Source: Cytophagales bacterium Alg240-R148 | Lineage (GTDB): Bacteria > Bacteroidota > Bacteroidia > Cytophagales > Cyclobacteriaceae | Reading direction: 5' to 3' | Length of the DNA stretch: 64,000 nt | NCBI GenBank assembly: GCA_900537185.1 | Contig: LS999826.1 | Coordinates: forward strand, 124,001-188,000 | In this document: in pieces, positions 1 to 7,310 of the stretch | Position numbering within the stretch: position 1 is the first letter of the stretch | Layout: the number at the start of each line of letters is the position of its first letter | Program-made: the position numbers and the translations under genes | Notes under the pieces: generated by a model | Told to the model about the DNA's origin: nothing | Seen by the model: only the letters and a program-made list of their open reading frames with translations | Database searches by the model: none

Positions 1-399
1 GGTCAAAATAAAGAAACGGTGTTGCCTATTCGCTTGCAAGCTTATGAAAGAATATGCTTGTTGTTAGAAAGGTTGTCACCCAATAACTTAATTATTAGAC
101 TGAATACTCAGAAATTTTCGGCAGCAGAATTTCAGCACATGTTGATTCTAGAAATTAACAATGAATTCAACCACAATCTAAGCCAACAAGTTTACATGAG
201 CCACGAGGCTTGGGAGCTAATAAAAAATTCCAAAGAAGATTTAATTGCGGCCATAAACAAAGCTGGAGAAGGAATGAAAGAAGAATCCACTTCCATTGAC
301 TTAGCTAAAGAGGTGTTTCAAAGGTATATGGAGACCAATCCAGATCCTATCCAACATGCACTTCAATTTGTAAAGAGCGAAATTCAGAAAGAGTTTTAG
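1..399 (+). CDS. Conserved Bacteroidota hypothetical protein (DUF7935-like), 5' truncated by window edge
   Basis: The reading frame is open from the first base with no stop, so the gene starts before the window and only its last 132 codons are seen. The segment reads LPIRLQAYERICLLLERL followed by a mixed alpha/beta stretch. I recognise this pattern from a family of uncharacterised Bacteroidota proteins that usually have an N-terminal membrane helix, which would lie outside the window here. The GTG at 19 is in frame but is not needed as a start. No function is known to me and none is proposed. The next gene follows after 62 bases on the same strand. Confidence 0.7.
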   Translation, partial: GQNKETVLPIRLQAYERICLLLERLSPNNLIIRLNTQKFSAAEFQHMLILEINNEFNHNLSQQVYMSHEAWELIKNSKEDLIAAINKAGEGMKEESTSIDLAKEVFQRYMETNPDPIQHALQFVKSEIQKEF

Positions 400-461
400 T
401 CAATAACTAGGGGCGGCTTTCGTTGTAGAATTTGTAAGTTATAATTTTTGACGTGGTAGAT

Positions 462-860
462 ATGAAAGAGAATCGTTTTTTTGAAAAGGCAAAAAGCAAG
501 GCGAATGAAGCATTGAAAAATAAAGACAAACTGTCTTCATTGCTTGGAGCCACCATGGACAAAGTGGGAGATTTAGAGTCGCGCAAGCTAGACTTTTCCA
601 AATTAAAATCCAGGGTTAAGGTTTTGGTGCGAATGGTTAGAAGCTATTTTAAAGGTGAGTACCGGGATATTTCAAAGACTTCGTTGTTGCTTATTGCTAC
701 AGCGCTCATATATTTTGTTATGCCAATAGATTTGATTGCTGACTTTATACCTTTAGGAGGGTTGGTGGATGATTTGGCAGTAGTAGTCTGGGTGTACAAT
801 CAAATTGGTCAGGAAGTTGACAAATACATCGATTGGGAGACTAAAACAAAAGTTAACTGA
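462..860 (+). CDS. DUF1232 (YkvA-like) small membrane-associated protein
   Basis: This protein of about 132 residues has a charged, lysine-rich N-terminal half. Its C-terminal DUF1232 segment contains TALIYFVMPIDLIADFIPL, a hydrophobic stretch with the family's conserved P-x-D-x-I-x-D-x-I-P pattern, followed by GGLVDDLAVV. DUF1232 proteins are widespread and probably associate with membranes. Their biochemical role is unknown. I chose the ATG at 462. A GTG at 453 is in frame and would add three residues, and no clear Shine-Dalgarno sequence separates the two. It is probably monocistronic. Confidence 0.75.
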   Translation: MKENRFFEKAKSKANEALKNKDKLSSLLGATMDKVGDLESRKLDFSKLKSRVKVLVRMVRSYFKGEYRDISKTSLLLIATALIYFVMPIDLIADFIPLGGLVDDLAVVVWVYNQIGQEVDKYIDWETKTKVN

Positions 861-944
861 ACCATTGTATTAATCATAGTTGTTTGTGATACAAGTCACC
901 TAATAATTGAGGTGAAAGAATAATTTTTGTATAAAAAAACAATC

Positions 945-1556
945 ATGTTAGTAGAAGAAGTTAAAACAGTTGTCGGATTAGAATCTGCTAAAGGACACCA
1001 CTACCAAGATTTCAAAAACTTGGTCAATGAATTGCTCGATAAAGGCTTGGTAACAGGATCAAACCAATCAGAAGGTTTAGTGGAAATAACTAAACTGAAC
1101 CAACAAAGGGCAAAAAAGTGGGATAAAATTGTTAAACTGAACGAGGAGTTGACGGGCTTAATACAATCTTTACCAGCACAGAAGTGGATTGTATTGTCGG
1201 AAGGCTGGTGTGGAGATGGTGCACAAAATATCCCCGTAATAGCCAAATTGGCAGCGCTAAATCACAACATCGATTTTAAAATATATTTGAGGGATGACAA
1301 CCCTTCTTTGATGGATCAATTTTTGTCAAATGGAAGCCGTTCCATCCCAAAACTAATAATAGCCGATGCCAAGGACCTATCTGTTAAAGCCGAATGGGGT
1401 TCCAGACCAGCGCCATTGATGGAACTTTTAAAGGCTTATAAAGCCGATGACACCATTTCTAAAGATATGTTCAACCACGACGTCCATGCTTGGTATGCCA
1501 AAGATAAAGGGCAAACCATACAAAAGGAATTACTGGCCTTAATCTCTGCAATATAA
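945..1556 (+). CDS. Thioredoxin-like protein with WCGD motif
   Basis: The protein is predicted to be cytoplasmic, since no signal peptide is visible. The middle reads VLSEGWCGDGAQNIPVIAKL, which matches the thioredoxin-fold active-site helix. The usual CxxC is reduced to a single cysteine in W-C-G-D. Later GSRSIPKLIIAD resembles the cis-proline loop of thioredoxins. Such YtpP/thioredoxin_9-like proteins are common in Bacteroidota, but their substrate is not known. With only one active-site cysteine, a classical dithiol reductase role is doubtful. The start is uncertain: TTG at 927 is in frame and lies nearer to GAGGTGA (909-915), while the ATG is at 945. Confidence 0.7.
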   Translation: MLVEEVKTVVGLESAKGHHYQDFKNLVNELLDKGLVTGSNQSEGLVEITKLNQQRAKKWDKIVKLNEELTGLIQSLPAQKWIVLSEGWCGDGAQNIPVIAKLAALNHNIDFKIYLRDDNPSLMDQFLSNGSRSIPKLIIADAKDLSVKAEWGSRPAPLMELLKAYKADDTISKDMFNHDVHAWYAKDKGQTIQKELLALISAI

Positions 1557-1572
1557 AAACCCGATTATAGCA

Positions 1573-1602
1573 GCGCTTTGGTTTTGGAAAGCTCTTTTTT
1601 TT
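1573..1602 (+). terminator. Intrinsic terminator after the thioredoxin-like gene
   Basis: An imperfect stem, AGCGCTTT paired with AAAGCTCT (7 of 8 positions), lies 16 bases after the stop codon. It is followed directly by a run of eight or more T. It would end the upstream transcript before the oxidoreductase-dtd-mazG operon. Confidence 0.55.
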
Positions 1603-1645
1603 ATTAGTTTTATATGGCATCTGCCAATCAAATAAATAAGAGTAT

Positions 1646-2308
1646 ATGGAAAATCAAACCGCCTTAGTTGTTGGTAGTACGGGGTTAATAGGGAATTTGT
1701 TACTAACGCTGTTGTTGGAAGATGCGAGGTATGCGCAAGTGGTCACATTGGTTAGAAGATCTGGGCAGATGCAACACAGCAAACTAAAAGAAATCGTTTG
1801 TGATTTTAATACCATTGACTTTACAGATTATTCATTTTCAATAGATCATGTATTTTGTTGTTTGGGAACTACTATGGCCAAGGCGAAAACGAAGGAGCAA
1901 TTTACTCAGGTAGATTACCATTTGCCCATGAAAGTTGCCCATGCGGCTTTGGTGTGGGGTGCCAAGTCTTTTTTATTAGTATCTGCCATGGGAGCCAACC
2001 CTGGTTCAATATTCTTTTACAACAAAGTAAAGGGCCGTTTAGAGGCGGATATTAAGGGAATTGGGCTACCCAGGTTGCATATTTTCAGGCCTTCCTTGCT
2101 TTTGGGAGATAGGGATGAAAAAAGACCGGGAGAGGATTTTTCTAAAATAATTTTTAAATACCTTAATTTTTTGTTTTTTGGCCCTTTTAAAAATTATGCA
2201 GGAATTCACGCCGGAAAAGTGGCAAGTGCAATGTTGGTCCATGCTTTTTCAACAGAAAAAGGGGCGGTTGTGCATGATTCCTCTGAACTTCAAAATTATG
2301 AAATATGA
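1646..2308 (+). CDS. NAD(P)-binding Rossmann-fold oxidoreductase (TIP30/HTATIP2-like)
   Basis: The N-terminus ALVVGSTGLIGNLLLTLLLE carries the GxxGxxG dinucleotide-binding loop of atypical short-chain dehydrogenases. Further on, VFCCLGTTMAKAK and SFLLVSAMGANPGS match the NAD(P)-binding and Ser regions of the TIP30/HTATIP2 subgroup, and YNKVKGRLE supplies the YxxxK pair. The length of 220 residues is normal for this subgroup. The physiological substrate is unknown. The stop codon overlaps the start of dtd (ATGA), so the two genes are very likely translationally coupled. Confidence 0.75.
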   Translation: MENQTALVVGSTGLIGNLLLTLLLEDARYAQVVTLVRRSGQMQHSKLKEIVCDFNTIDFTDYSFSIDHVFCCLGTTMAKAKTKEQFTQVDYHLPMKVAHAALVWGAKSFLLVSAMGANPGSIFFYNKVKGRLEADIKGIGLPRLHIFRPSLLLGDRDEKRPGEDFSKIIFKYLNFLFFGPFKNYAGIHAGKVASAMLVHAFSTEKGAVVHDSSELQNYEI

Positions 2309-2757
2309 TTGCTGTGGTACAAAGGGTGTTAAAAGCATCCGTAGAGATTGAAGGAAAAGTAAAATCTGAAATAAAGGAGGGCGTTTTGGTTTTGTTGGGC
2401 ATAGAAGAAGAAGATGGAGTGGAAGACATTGAGTGGCTCTCGAAAAAAATCACCAATCTAAGAATTTTTAATGATGCCGAAGGGGTGATGAACAAGTCTT
2501 TAATAGATTGCTCTGGAGCCCTAATGCTTATTTCTCAATTCACTTTACAAGCAAGTACTAAAAAAGGAAATAGACCATCCTATATCAAAGCTGCTAAACC
2601 AGCGATAGCAGTCCCGTTGTATGAGCAAACGATTGAGGCTTTAGAAAGTTGTTTAGGAAAAACTATCGCTACTGGTGTTTTTGGTGCTGATATGCAAGTA
2701 GGGCTTGTTAACGATGGTCCCGTGACCATTTTATTGGATACAAAAAACAAAAAATAA
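2305..2757 (+). CDS. dtd: D-aminoacyl-tRNA deacylase
   Basis: This 150-residue protein hydrolyses the ester bond of D-aminoacyl-tRNAs (and Gly-tRNA(Ala)), recycling mischarged tRNA in the cytoplasm. The family's two signature patches are intact: SQFTL near residue 78 and NDGPVT near the C-terminus, the latter carrying the Gly-Pro motif that excludes L-amino acids. The N-terminus MIAVVQRVLKASV is also typical. The start overlaps the upstream stop by four bases, and the stop overlaps the next start by one base. It is therefore the middle gene of a three-gene operon. Confidence 0.95.
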   Translation: MIAVVQRVLKASVEIEGKVKSEIKEGVLVLLGIEEEDGVEDIEWLSKKITNLRIFNDAEGVMNKSLIDCSGALMLISQFTLQASTKKGNRPSYIKAAKPAIAVPLYEQTIEALESCLGKTIATGVFGADMQVGLVNDGPVTILLDTKNKK

Positions 2758-3083
2758 TGACAATTGAAGAAGCACAAGTAACAGTAGATAAGTGGATTAC
2801 AACTGTAGGTGTCCGCTATTTTGATGAAATGACCAATACGGCAATTCTTATGGAGGAAGTTGGGGAAGTAGCCCGAATTATGGCCCGTAGGTACGGAGAA
2901 CAATCAGAAAAAGAATCGGACAAGCAAAAGGATCTGGGGGATGAAATGGCCGATGTATTGTGGGTGTTGATGTGTTTGGCCAACCAGACAGGTATTAATT
3001 TAACAGAAGCATTTGAAAATAATTTGCTTAAAAAAAACAAAAGAGACATTACCCGCCACAAAAACAACCCAAAACTGGGTTGA
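2757..3083 (+). CDS. MazG-like nucleotide pyrophosphohydrolase
   Basis: This is a single-domain all-alpha NTP pyrophosphohydrolase of 108 residues. The metal-binding motifs of the MazG superfamily are visible as EEVGEVARI and LGDEMADVLWVL (the EExxE...DExxD arrangement). Short MazG-like proteins of this type cleave (d)NTPs to the monophosphate plus pyrophosphate and are thought to sanitise the nucleotide pool. The exact nucleotide preference cannot be read from sequence. The ATG overlaps the dtd stop codon by one base. It ends four bases before the convergent acetyltransferase gene. Confidence 0.88.
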   Translation: MTIEEAQVTVDKWITTVGVRYFDEMTNTAILMEEVGEVARIMARRYGEQSEKESDKQKDLGDEMADVLWVLMCLANQTGINLTEAFENNLLKKNKRDITRHKNNPKLG

Positions 3084-3087
3084 TGTG

Positions 3088-3588
3088 TCACTTTTTTAAG
3101 GCAGCATAATAAAAGTCTGCTGGGCGTTCATAGACCATTTCTTTTTTCTTTAACTCAAAACCTCGGCTTTCTAGAATTTTTTTAGAAGCTATGTTATTAG
3201 GGTCGACTACCCCCATGAGTTCATGAATTGCAGGGTGTTGTTTGGCCACATCCATAAAATGGTCCAAAATTTCTTTACCAAAGCCCTGTCCCCAATAGTC
3301 CGGCGTCATGCCATAACCAATTTCTGCTAGGTCATCCCCTTCCATGGTAAGTTTTCCAATTCCAATAAAGGAGTTGTCAGAGTTTAACCGGGCCATGTAA
3401 AACCCAAAGTTTCCAGGAGTCTCATTGATTTTAATTGCGTTTGCAAACCTGTCTTCTGCAGCTTTTCTATCCAATGCTTTGCCAGTAATGAACTTCATTA
3501 CAGATTCGTCGGTATACCAGCTTAAGTAGCTTTCCAAGTCATTTTTACCGAATTTTTCGTAGTAAAGTCTTTTTGAATGCATAATCAT
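3088..3588 (-). CDS. GNAT family N-acetyltransferase (RimJ/RimL-like)
   Basis: The 166-residue protein fits the Acetyltransf_3 subgroup. LYYEKFGKNDLESYL opens the domain. AEIGYGMTPDYWGQGFGKEI is the acetyl-CoA pyrophosphate-binding loop (Q-G-x-G-K), and NIASKKILESRGFEL is the characteristic C-terminal motif. Members acetylate ribosomal-protein N-termini, small amines or antibiotics, and the substrate here cannot be predicted. The gene is convergent with the mazG-like gene. ATGs at residues 1 and 3 are both possible starts. Confidence 0.85.
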   Translation of the reverse strand: MIMHSKRLYYEKFGKNDLESYLSWYTDESVMKFITGKALDRKAAEDRFANAIKINETPGNFGFYMARLNSDNSFIGIGKLTMEGDDLAEIGYGMTPDYWGQGFGKEILDHFMDVAKQHPAIHELMGVVDPNNIASKKILESRGFELKKKEMVYERPADFYYAALKK

Positions 3589-3802
3589 TAACCGTTTTTG
3601 ATAAAACTATACATAAGCTCCTTTAAAACCAAAAGGTGGTACACTTCTATCTAACCTGGATCCCCTAAGGAGCACAAGGATATCCCTTTTTACTATTACT
3701 TTGTTTATAATGAATATGATTTCGTCTCTTTATTTTAATTATGTTAAAAAATTTATATGTTTAGAGGTAAAAGTTTAGATATTTTTAGAAGAACTGTTTG
3801 GC

Positions 3803-4342
3803 TTGAACCATTTAAAAAAACACAAGGAGTATAAACAATTTGAAAAATTGTTCGAGAAATATTATCCACTGCTATTTTTAGTGGCGAAAAAATACGTTCA
3901 AGAGGAACAAGGTGCCAAATTAGTAGCCCAAAACATTTTTATTGATTTTTGGGAAGGGCGGGCTGTACAAGAACCCAATATCTCAGTCAAATCATTTTTG
4001 TATAGATCTGTAAGAAACCAATCCATACAACTTCTCCAAGAAGCAGACCACGGGGAGGATCTTCTGGAAAACCTAGACCATCCAAGGACTTTCAAAGCTC
4101 ATATTGTACAAGCTGAAAAGTACCAAAGCATTCAAGCGAGTTTTCATTCTTTGATGGAAATTCAACAGCAAATAATTCAACTAACCTTAAAAGGAGTTCA
4201 ATTGGAGGAAATTGCCCTGGTACTGAATTTGGAAATAGGTCGTGTAAAAAGGTATAAATTTTCTGGTTTAAAACTGCTCAAAACAAATTCTAAAAGTGAT
4301 TTTCACTTGGCTTTGCTCTTGGTTTTATGGGACCTTATATAG
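3803..4342 (+). CDS. ECF-type RNA polymerase sigma factor
   Basis: The protein has region 2 (FEKLFEKYYPLLFLVAKKYV, then IFIDFWEGR) and region 4 (LMEIQQQIIQLTLKGVQLEE, then IALVLNLEIGRVKRYKFSGL), the layout of Bacteroidota ECF sigma factors. It ends in a short hydrophobic tail. An in-frame stop at 3776-3778 precedes the coding region, and no ATG follows it before region 2. The start is therefore most likely TTG at 3803, with CTG at 3794 also possible. No FecR-type anti-sigma gene or SusC partner adjoins it, so its regulon and control are unknown. Confidence 0.85.
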   Translation: MNHLKKHKEYKQFEKLFEKYYPLLFLVAKKYVQEEQGAKLVAQNIFIDFWEGRAVQEPNISVKSFLYRSVRNQSIQLLQEADHGEDLLENLDHPRTFKAHIVQAEKYQSIQASFHSLMEIQQQIIQLTLKGVQLEEIALVLNLEIGRVKRYKFSGLKLLKTNSKSDFHLALLLVLWDLI

Positions 4343-4447
4343 CTTCAATACTAAGCTACCCATTCCTGCATTGGTGAGAATATTTTTGTGCCCTACCGTA
4401 TTTTTACCAAGGCCATGTGTATGTATAATATAGAGTAGAATTTGAGG

Positions 4448-4525
4448 AAAGGCTGTATTGGCCTTTTCGAAGGTTTAGGTTAGGTTTACATCTTGAATAG
4501 AGCCTTAAAAGGAGGCTCTATTCAT
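4448..4525. terminator. Two hairpins between the sigma factor and the convergent histidine kinase
   Basis: AAAGGC (4448-4453) pairs with GCCTTT (4461-4466), followed by a short T run. A stronger ten-base stem, GAATAGAGCC (4495-4504) with GGCTCTATTC (4514-4523), overlaps the kinase stop codon. Neither has a long T tract, so terminator activity is inferred only from their position between convergent genes. Confidence 0.35.
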
Positions 4526-5741
4526 TTATTCTCTTTTTCAGTTGTTCTATTTCGTTGTCTTTTTCTTCTATTCTTTTGATTAAAAGGTTTTCTCTGGATT
4601 TGAATTTTTGAATCATTTGTTTGGTAATATTTTCTCGAGCTTCCAGCTGCTTTTCTACTTTGTCCAGCATAAGTTTTTTTTCTTGCTCTGCTTTTAACTT
4701 GATGGCATTGTTGTTCAGAATCTTTTGTTTGATTTCGTTGTCAATGTATTTCATTTTTGGAATTTGAACCGAAAAACAGGTAAACCCTGGCCGACTGACA
4801 AAAGAAACATTACCACCGTGTTTGTTGACAATTTTTTGTACAATATCCAAGCCCAACCCTGTACCCTCTCCAGCACTTTTTGTAGTGAAAAATGGTTCGA
4901 AAATTTTATCTTGTAAATCCAGTGGAATACCATTGCCGTTATCCGTAATGTCCACCTGAACGTATTTGAGATTGTCTTTTACCTCTATTTTAAGTTCACC
5001 GTCAAAATCCATGGCTTGTAGCGCGTTGTGAATCAAATTGGTCCATACTTGCCCAAGATCATTTGGGAACCCCTTGATAATAGGAATTTTATCAAATTTT
5101 TCATGCAGCTGGATGTTGTACTTCAGTTGGTTGGAGTAAAGGGTTAATATGATTTGTATGTTTTCAATTAAATCCACCTCAATCATCTCTTCAAATTCCT
5201 CTAAGTGGGAGTAGGACTTTAAGGCATAAATGATTTTAGTTACTTTTTCTATGGCAGTTCCAATAGTTTCAAAGCCCTTGTTTTGAATGGCAATTCGATA
5301 GGCAAGCTGTAGAATTAATTGGCTTTTTGGATTTGAAAAAATCTTTTGAATATCCGGAGTGATTGATTTAATGTTGAGGCTAATAATGTATTCCATATTA
5401 TTGCTCATTTGGGACAACCCCAGCGCATTTAATTCCTTTATCAAAGCCTTCTTAAGGATTCTTGTTTCTCTTGTTGAAAGGTAGGGTGGGCTGGGAGCAA
5501 AGCAAGTCCGGTTAAAAAAGTCCAGGACCTCTATTCTATCTGCTTTGCTCAATGAATCCATTAACTGGTCATATAGCGCAAAGGTGTCGTTGTGTTTTTC
5601 TATTACCGATTCTATAGTGGCTTTTATGGCGCCAATTGGCGTGTTAATTTCATGGGCAATCCCTGCAATTAAATGGCCTAAAGAAGCCATTTTTTCTGCC
5701 TGAATTAATTGGGATTTTATATCTGAAAATTCTGTTTTCAT
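4518..5741 (-). CDS. Sensorless cytoplasmic histidine kinase with C-terminal coiled coil
   Basis: There is no membrane segment or sensor domain. The protein starts almost directly with the HisKA helix [20 protein letters not shown], in which His30 is the phosphoacceptor. The ATPase part has an N box ([17 protein letters not shown]), a G1 box (DNGNGIPLD) and a G2 box ([15 protein letters not shown]). An unusual charged heptad-like tail of about 75 residues follows the ATPase domain and looks like a coiled coil. The gene starts three bases after the STAS-like gene, on the same strand. A response regulator is transcribed divergently next to them. The three probably form one signalling module whose input is unknown. 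Confidence 0.85.
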   Translation of the reverse strand: MKTEFSDIKSQLIQAEKMASLGHLIAGIAHEINTPIGAIKATIESVIEKHNDTFALYDQLMDSLSKADRIEVLDFFNRTCFAPSPPYLSTRETRILKKALIKELNALGLSQMSNNMEYIISLNIKSITPDIQKIFSNPKSQLILQLAYRIAIQNKGFETIGTAIEKVTKIIYALKSYSHLEEFEEMIEVDLIENIQIILTLYSNQLKYNIQLHEKFDKIPIIKGFPNDLGQVWTNLIHNALQAMDFDGELKIEVKDNLKYVQVDITDNGNGIPLDLQDKIFEPFFTTKSAGEGTGLGLDIVQKIVNKHGGNVSFVSRPGFTCFSVQIPKMKYIDNEIKQKILNNNAIKLKAEQEKKLMLDKVEKQLEARENITKQMIQKFKSRENLLIKRIEEKDNEIEQLKKRINE

Positions 5742-5744
5742 ACA

Positions 5745-6152
5745 TTAGAAACATGCTCCGAGCCAAGCCAAAGCTTCCGGTTTGTTATCAAATAATTTGT
5801 AATGGATGCCAAGTTCTACGTTTTGCTCTGCTACTAATTCTGTAGAAAGCATTGAGAATATTTCAGGAGACAGCACGTAGGCTTTGCAAGTTACCCCTAA
5901 CTCAATAAGCTTTGGATTAAATTCTGTTTGAATCCAGACTTGAAGCTCCTCATCAATAATGTGATCAGAATTGCCGTTGTGTATTAGTATTTTTTCTGGT
6001 TTGTAGCGGATGCAAGCATCCAATAATAACAATACTTCTTTTTTGTAATTTTCTCCATACAAAGACTCGTCCTTCACAAAAAACTCTTGTTCAATAGTGT
6101 TGATTTCTTTGTGAAATGATATTTTTTGAAAATGATCTTCGAAAATCGTCAT
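5745..6152 (-). CDS. STAS/SpoIIAA-like small protein in a histidine-kinase operon
   Basis: This 135-residue protein has an alternating beta/alpha pattern: KPEKILIHNG as a central strand, then TEFNPKLIELGVTCKAYVLS, ending in LFDNKPEALAWLG. That ending is typical of SpoIIAA-like/STAS-SEC14 proteins of Bacteroidota. I see no catalytic motif. It is followed after three bases by the sensorless histidine kinase, so it may feed information to that kinase or bind it. The family assignment is by pattern, not by a conserved motif, and should be treated as tentative. Confidence 0.6.
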   Translation of the reverse strand: MTIFEDHFQKISFHKEINTIEQEFFVKDESLYGENYKKEVLLLLDACIRYKPEKILIHNGNSDHIIDEELQVWIQTEFNPKLIELGVTCKAYVLSPEIFSMLSTELVAEQNVELGIHYKLFDNKPEALAWLGACF

Positions 6153-6263
6153 TCTATTGTTGTGCTTCGATTAATACTCTTAGTCTTTGTCTTTGATGAA
6201 ATAAATCAGTACTTTCAATAAGATAGTATTATAAATTATAATTTAAAAACTTTTGAAAGGTCG

Positions 6264-6668
6264 ATGGTAAAGGATAAGGTAATATTGTTTGTTGATGACG
6301 AAGAGTTGATACTAAGCAGCATTAGAAGTCAAGTAGGAGAGGAATTAAGCAAACAATTTATTATAGAGTATGCTTCAAGTGCACAAGAGGCCATAGAACT
6401 TATTGAAGACTATGAAATTGATAAAATAAAAATAGCAGCTATTGTTACGGATTGGTTGATGCCAGGGATGAAAGGAGATAAATTTTTAATAGATGTGCAC
6501 AAGCGGTATCCGAATATCCTTAAAATCATGTTAACTGGTCAGGCCGATAAGAAGGCCATCAACAACGCCCAAAGAGAAGCACAATTGTTTAGGTGTATAG
6601 AAAAGCCCTGGACTAAAGAAGAGTTGCTTAAGGCAATTGATGAGGGGTTGGAAGTATACCAGTTGTAA
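6264..6668 (+). CDS. Single-domain response regulator (REC only)
   Basis: The protein is a stand-alone receiver of 134 residues. The acidic pair is Asp11-Asp12 (FVDDEE), the phosphoacceptor is Asp63 in VTDWLMPG, the switch threonine is Thr91 in MLTGQ, and the conserved lysine is Lys114 in IEKPW. No output domain follows, so it must act through a partner protein or as a phosphate shuttle. It is divergent from the STAS-like and histidine-kinase pair across a 111-base intergenic region that must hold both promoters. Pairing with that kinase is inferred from position. Confidence 0.92.
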   Translation: MVKDKVILFVDDEELILSSIRSQVGEELSKQFIIEYASSAQEAIELIEDYEIDKIKIAAIVTDWLMPGMKGDKFLIDVHKRYPNILKIMLTGQADKKAINNAQREAQLFRCIEKPWTKEELLKAIDEGLEVYQL

Positions 6669-6686
6669 TTAATCGAACCCACCCCA

Positions 6687-7028
6687 TCAATCACAGCTTT
6701 TTTTACACCCAACATAAACGGTATTAGAACTGGCCATTGCAAGTTCGTGGGCCTCAATCATATGGAAACCAAGCTCCTGCAGTAACCAAAACTCGTTCCA
6801 GTACCATTCGGTGTATTCGTCGAAACACAATATTTCACATTCGTTTTCAGCTACCCCAACCACCTTATTCGGAGCAAGGATTAAGCTTGGTGGGCTTTGT
6901 TGTAAATACTGTTCAAACATTGGTAACGTACTAGGGAAAAGTGCTGTAGCAAATAAGGATTGTTCTTGTTGCCCATATGTCGTAAGGAAGCCTCCCACTA
7001 AGAAGGCGGTTGCCAGTAATTTTTTCAT
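6687..7028 (-). CDS. Small secreted hypothetical protein
   Basis: The N-terminus MKKLLATAFLVGGFLTTYGQ is a standard signal peptide, with cleavage expected just before or after the Gln. The mature part is about 93 residues, rich in aromatic residues, and has four cysteines (ENECEILCFDEY and GCKKSCD). These could form two disulphides. I do not recognise a domain. It converges with the response regulator gene. It may be a small periplasmic protein, and no function is offered. Confidence 0.55.
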   Translation of the reverse strand: MKKLLATAFLVGGFLTTYGQQEQSLFATALFPSTLPMFEQYLQQSPPSLILAPNKVVGVAENECEILCFDEYTEWYWNEFWLLQELGFHMIEAHELAMASSNTVYVGCKKSCD

Positions 7029-7310
7029 AAAGTTAAGCTTATATTAAGCAAAATTGGACTGTTGTTATGTTAATAGTTATATAATTTAATGATTTCAGTC
7101 TATTTCACAACGGATATATTACCCAAATATTTGAATTGGGATAAGAATCATGGATACTACTTAGTAAAATCTAGTAGTAAATACGGATTAATATTTGGTA
7201 GGTGGCTCTTAACGAAGTGCCTAAAATAGTGGATTTCTTATTAAGATAGAAGGTTTTTTAACAAGCAATGGTCGGCAAATTTGTAACTAGCTAGTAAGAA
7301 GGGAGTTAAT
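7029..7310. other. 282-base AT-rich intergenic region
   Basis: It lies between the start of the small secreted protein gene (promoter side) and the end of the MBOAT operon. I see no open reading frame with coding character, no RNA gene and no convincing terminator for the operon. A weak inverted repeat, TACTAC and GTAGTA, lies near 7155-7180. Confidence 0.4.

Noticed and set aside
6737-7047. Plus-strand open frames opposite the small secreted protein
   Set aside because: They lack a signal or domain pattern and have odd composition, while the minus-strand frame has a clear signal peptide. They are antisense shadows.
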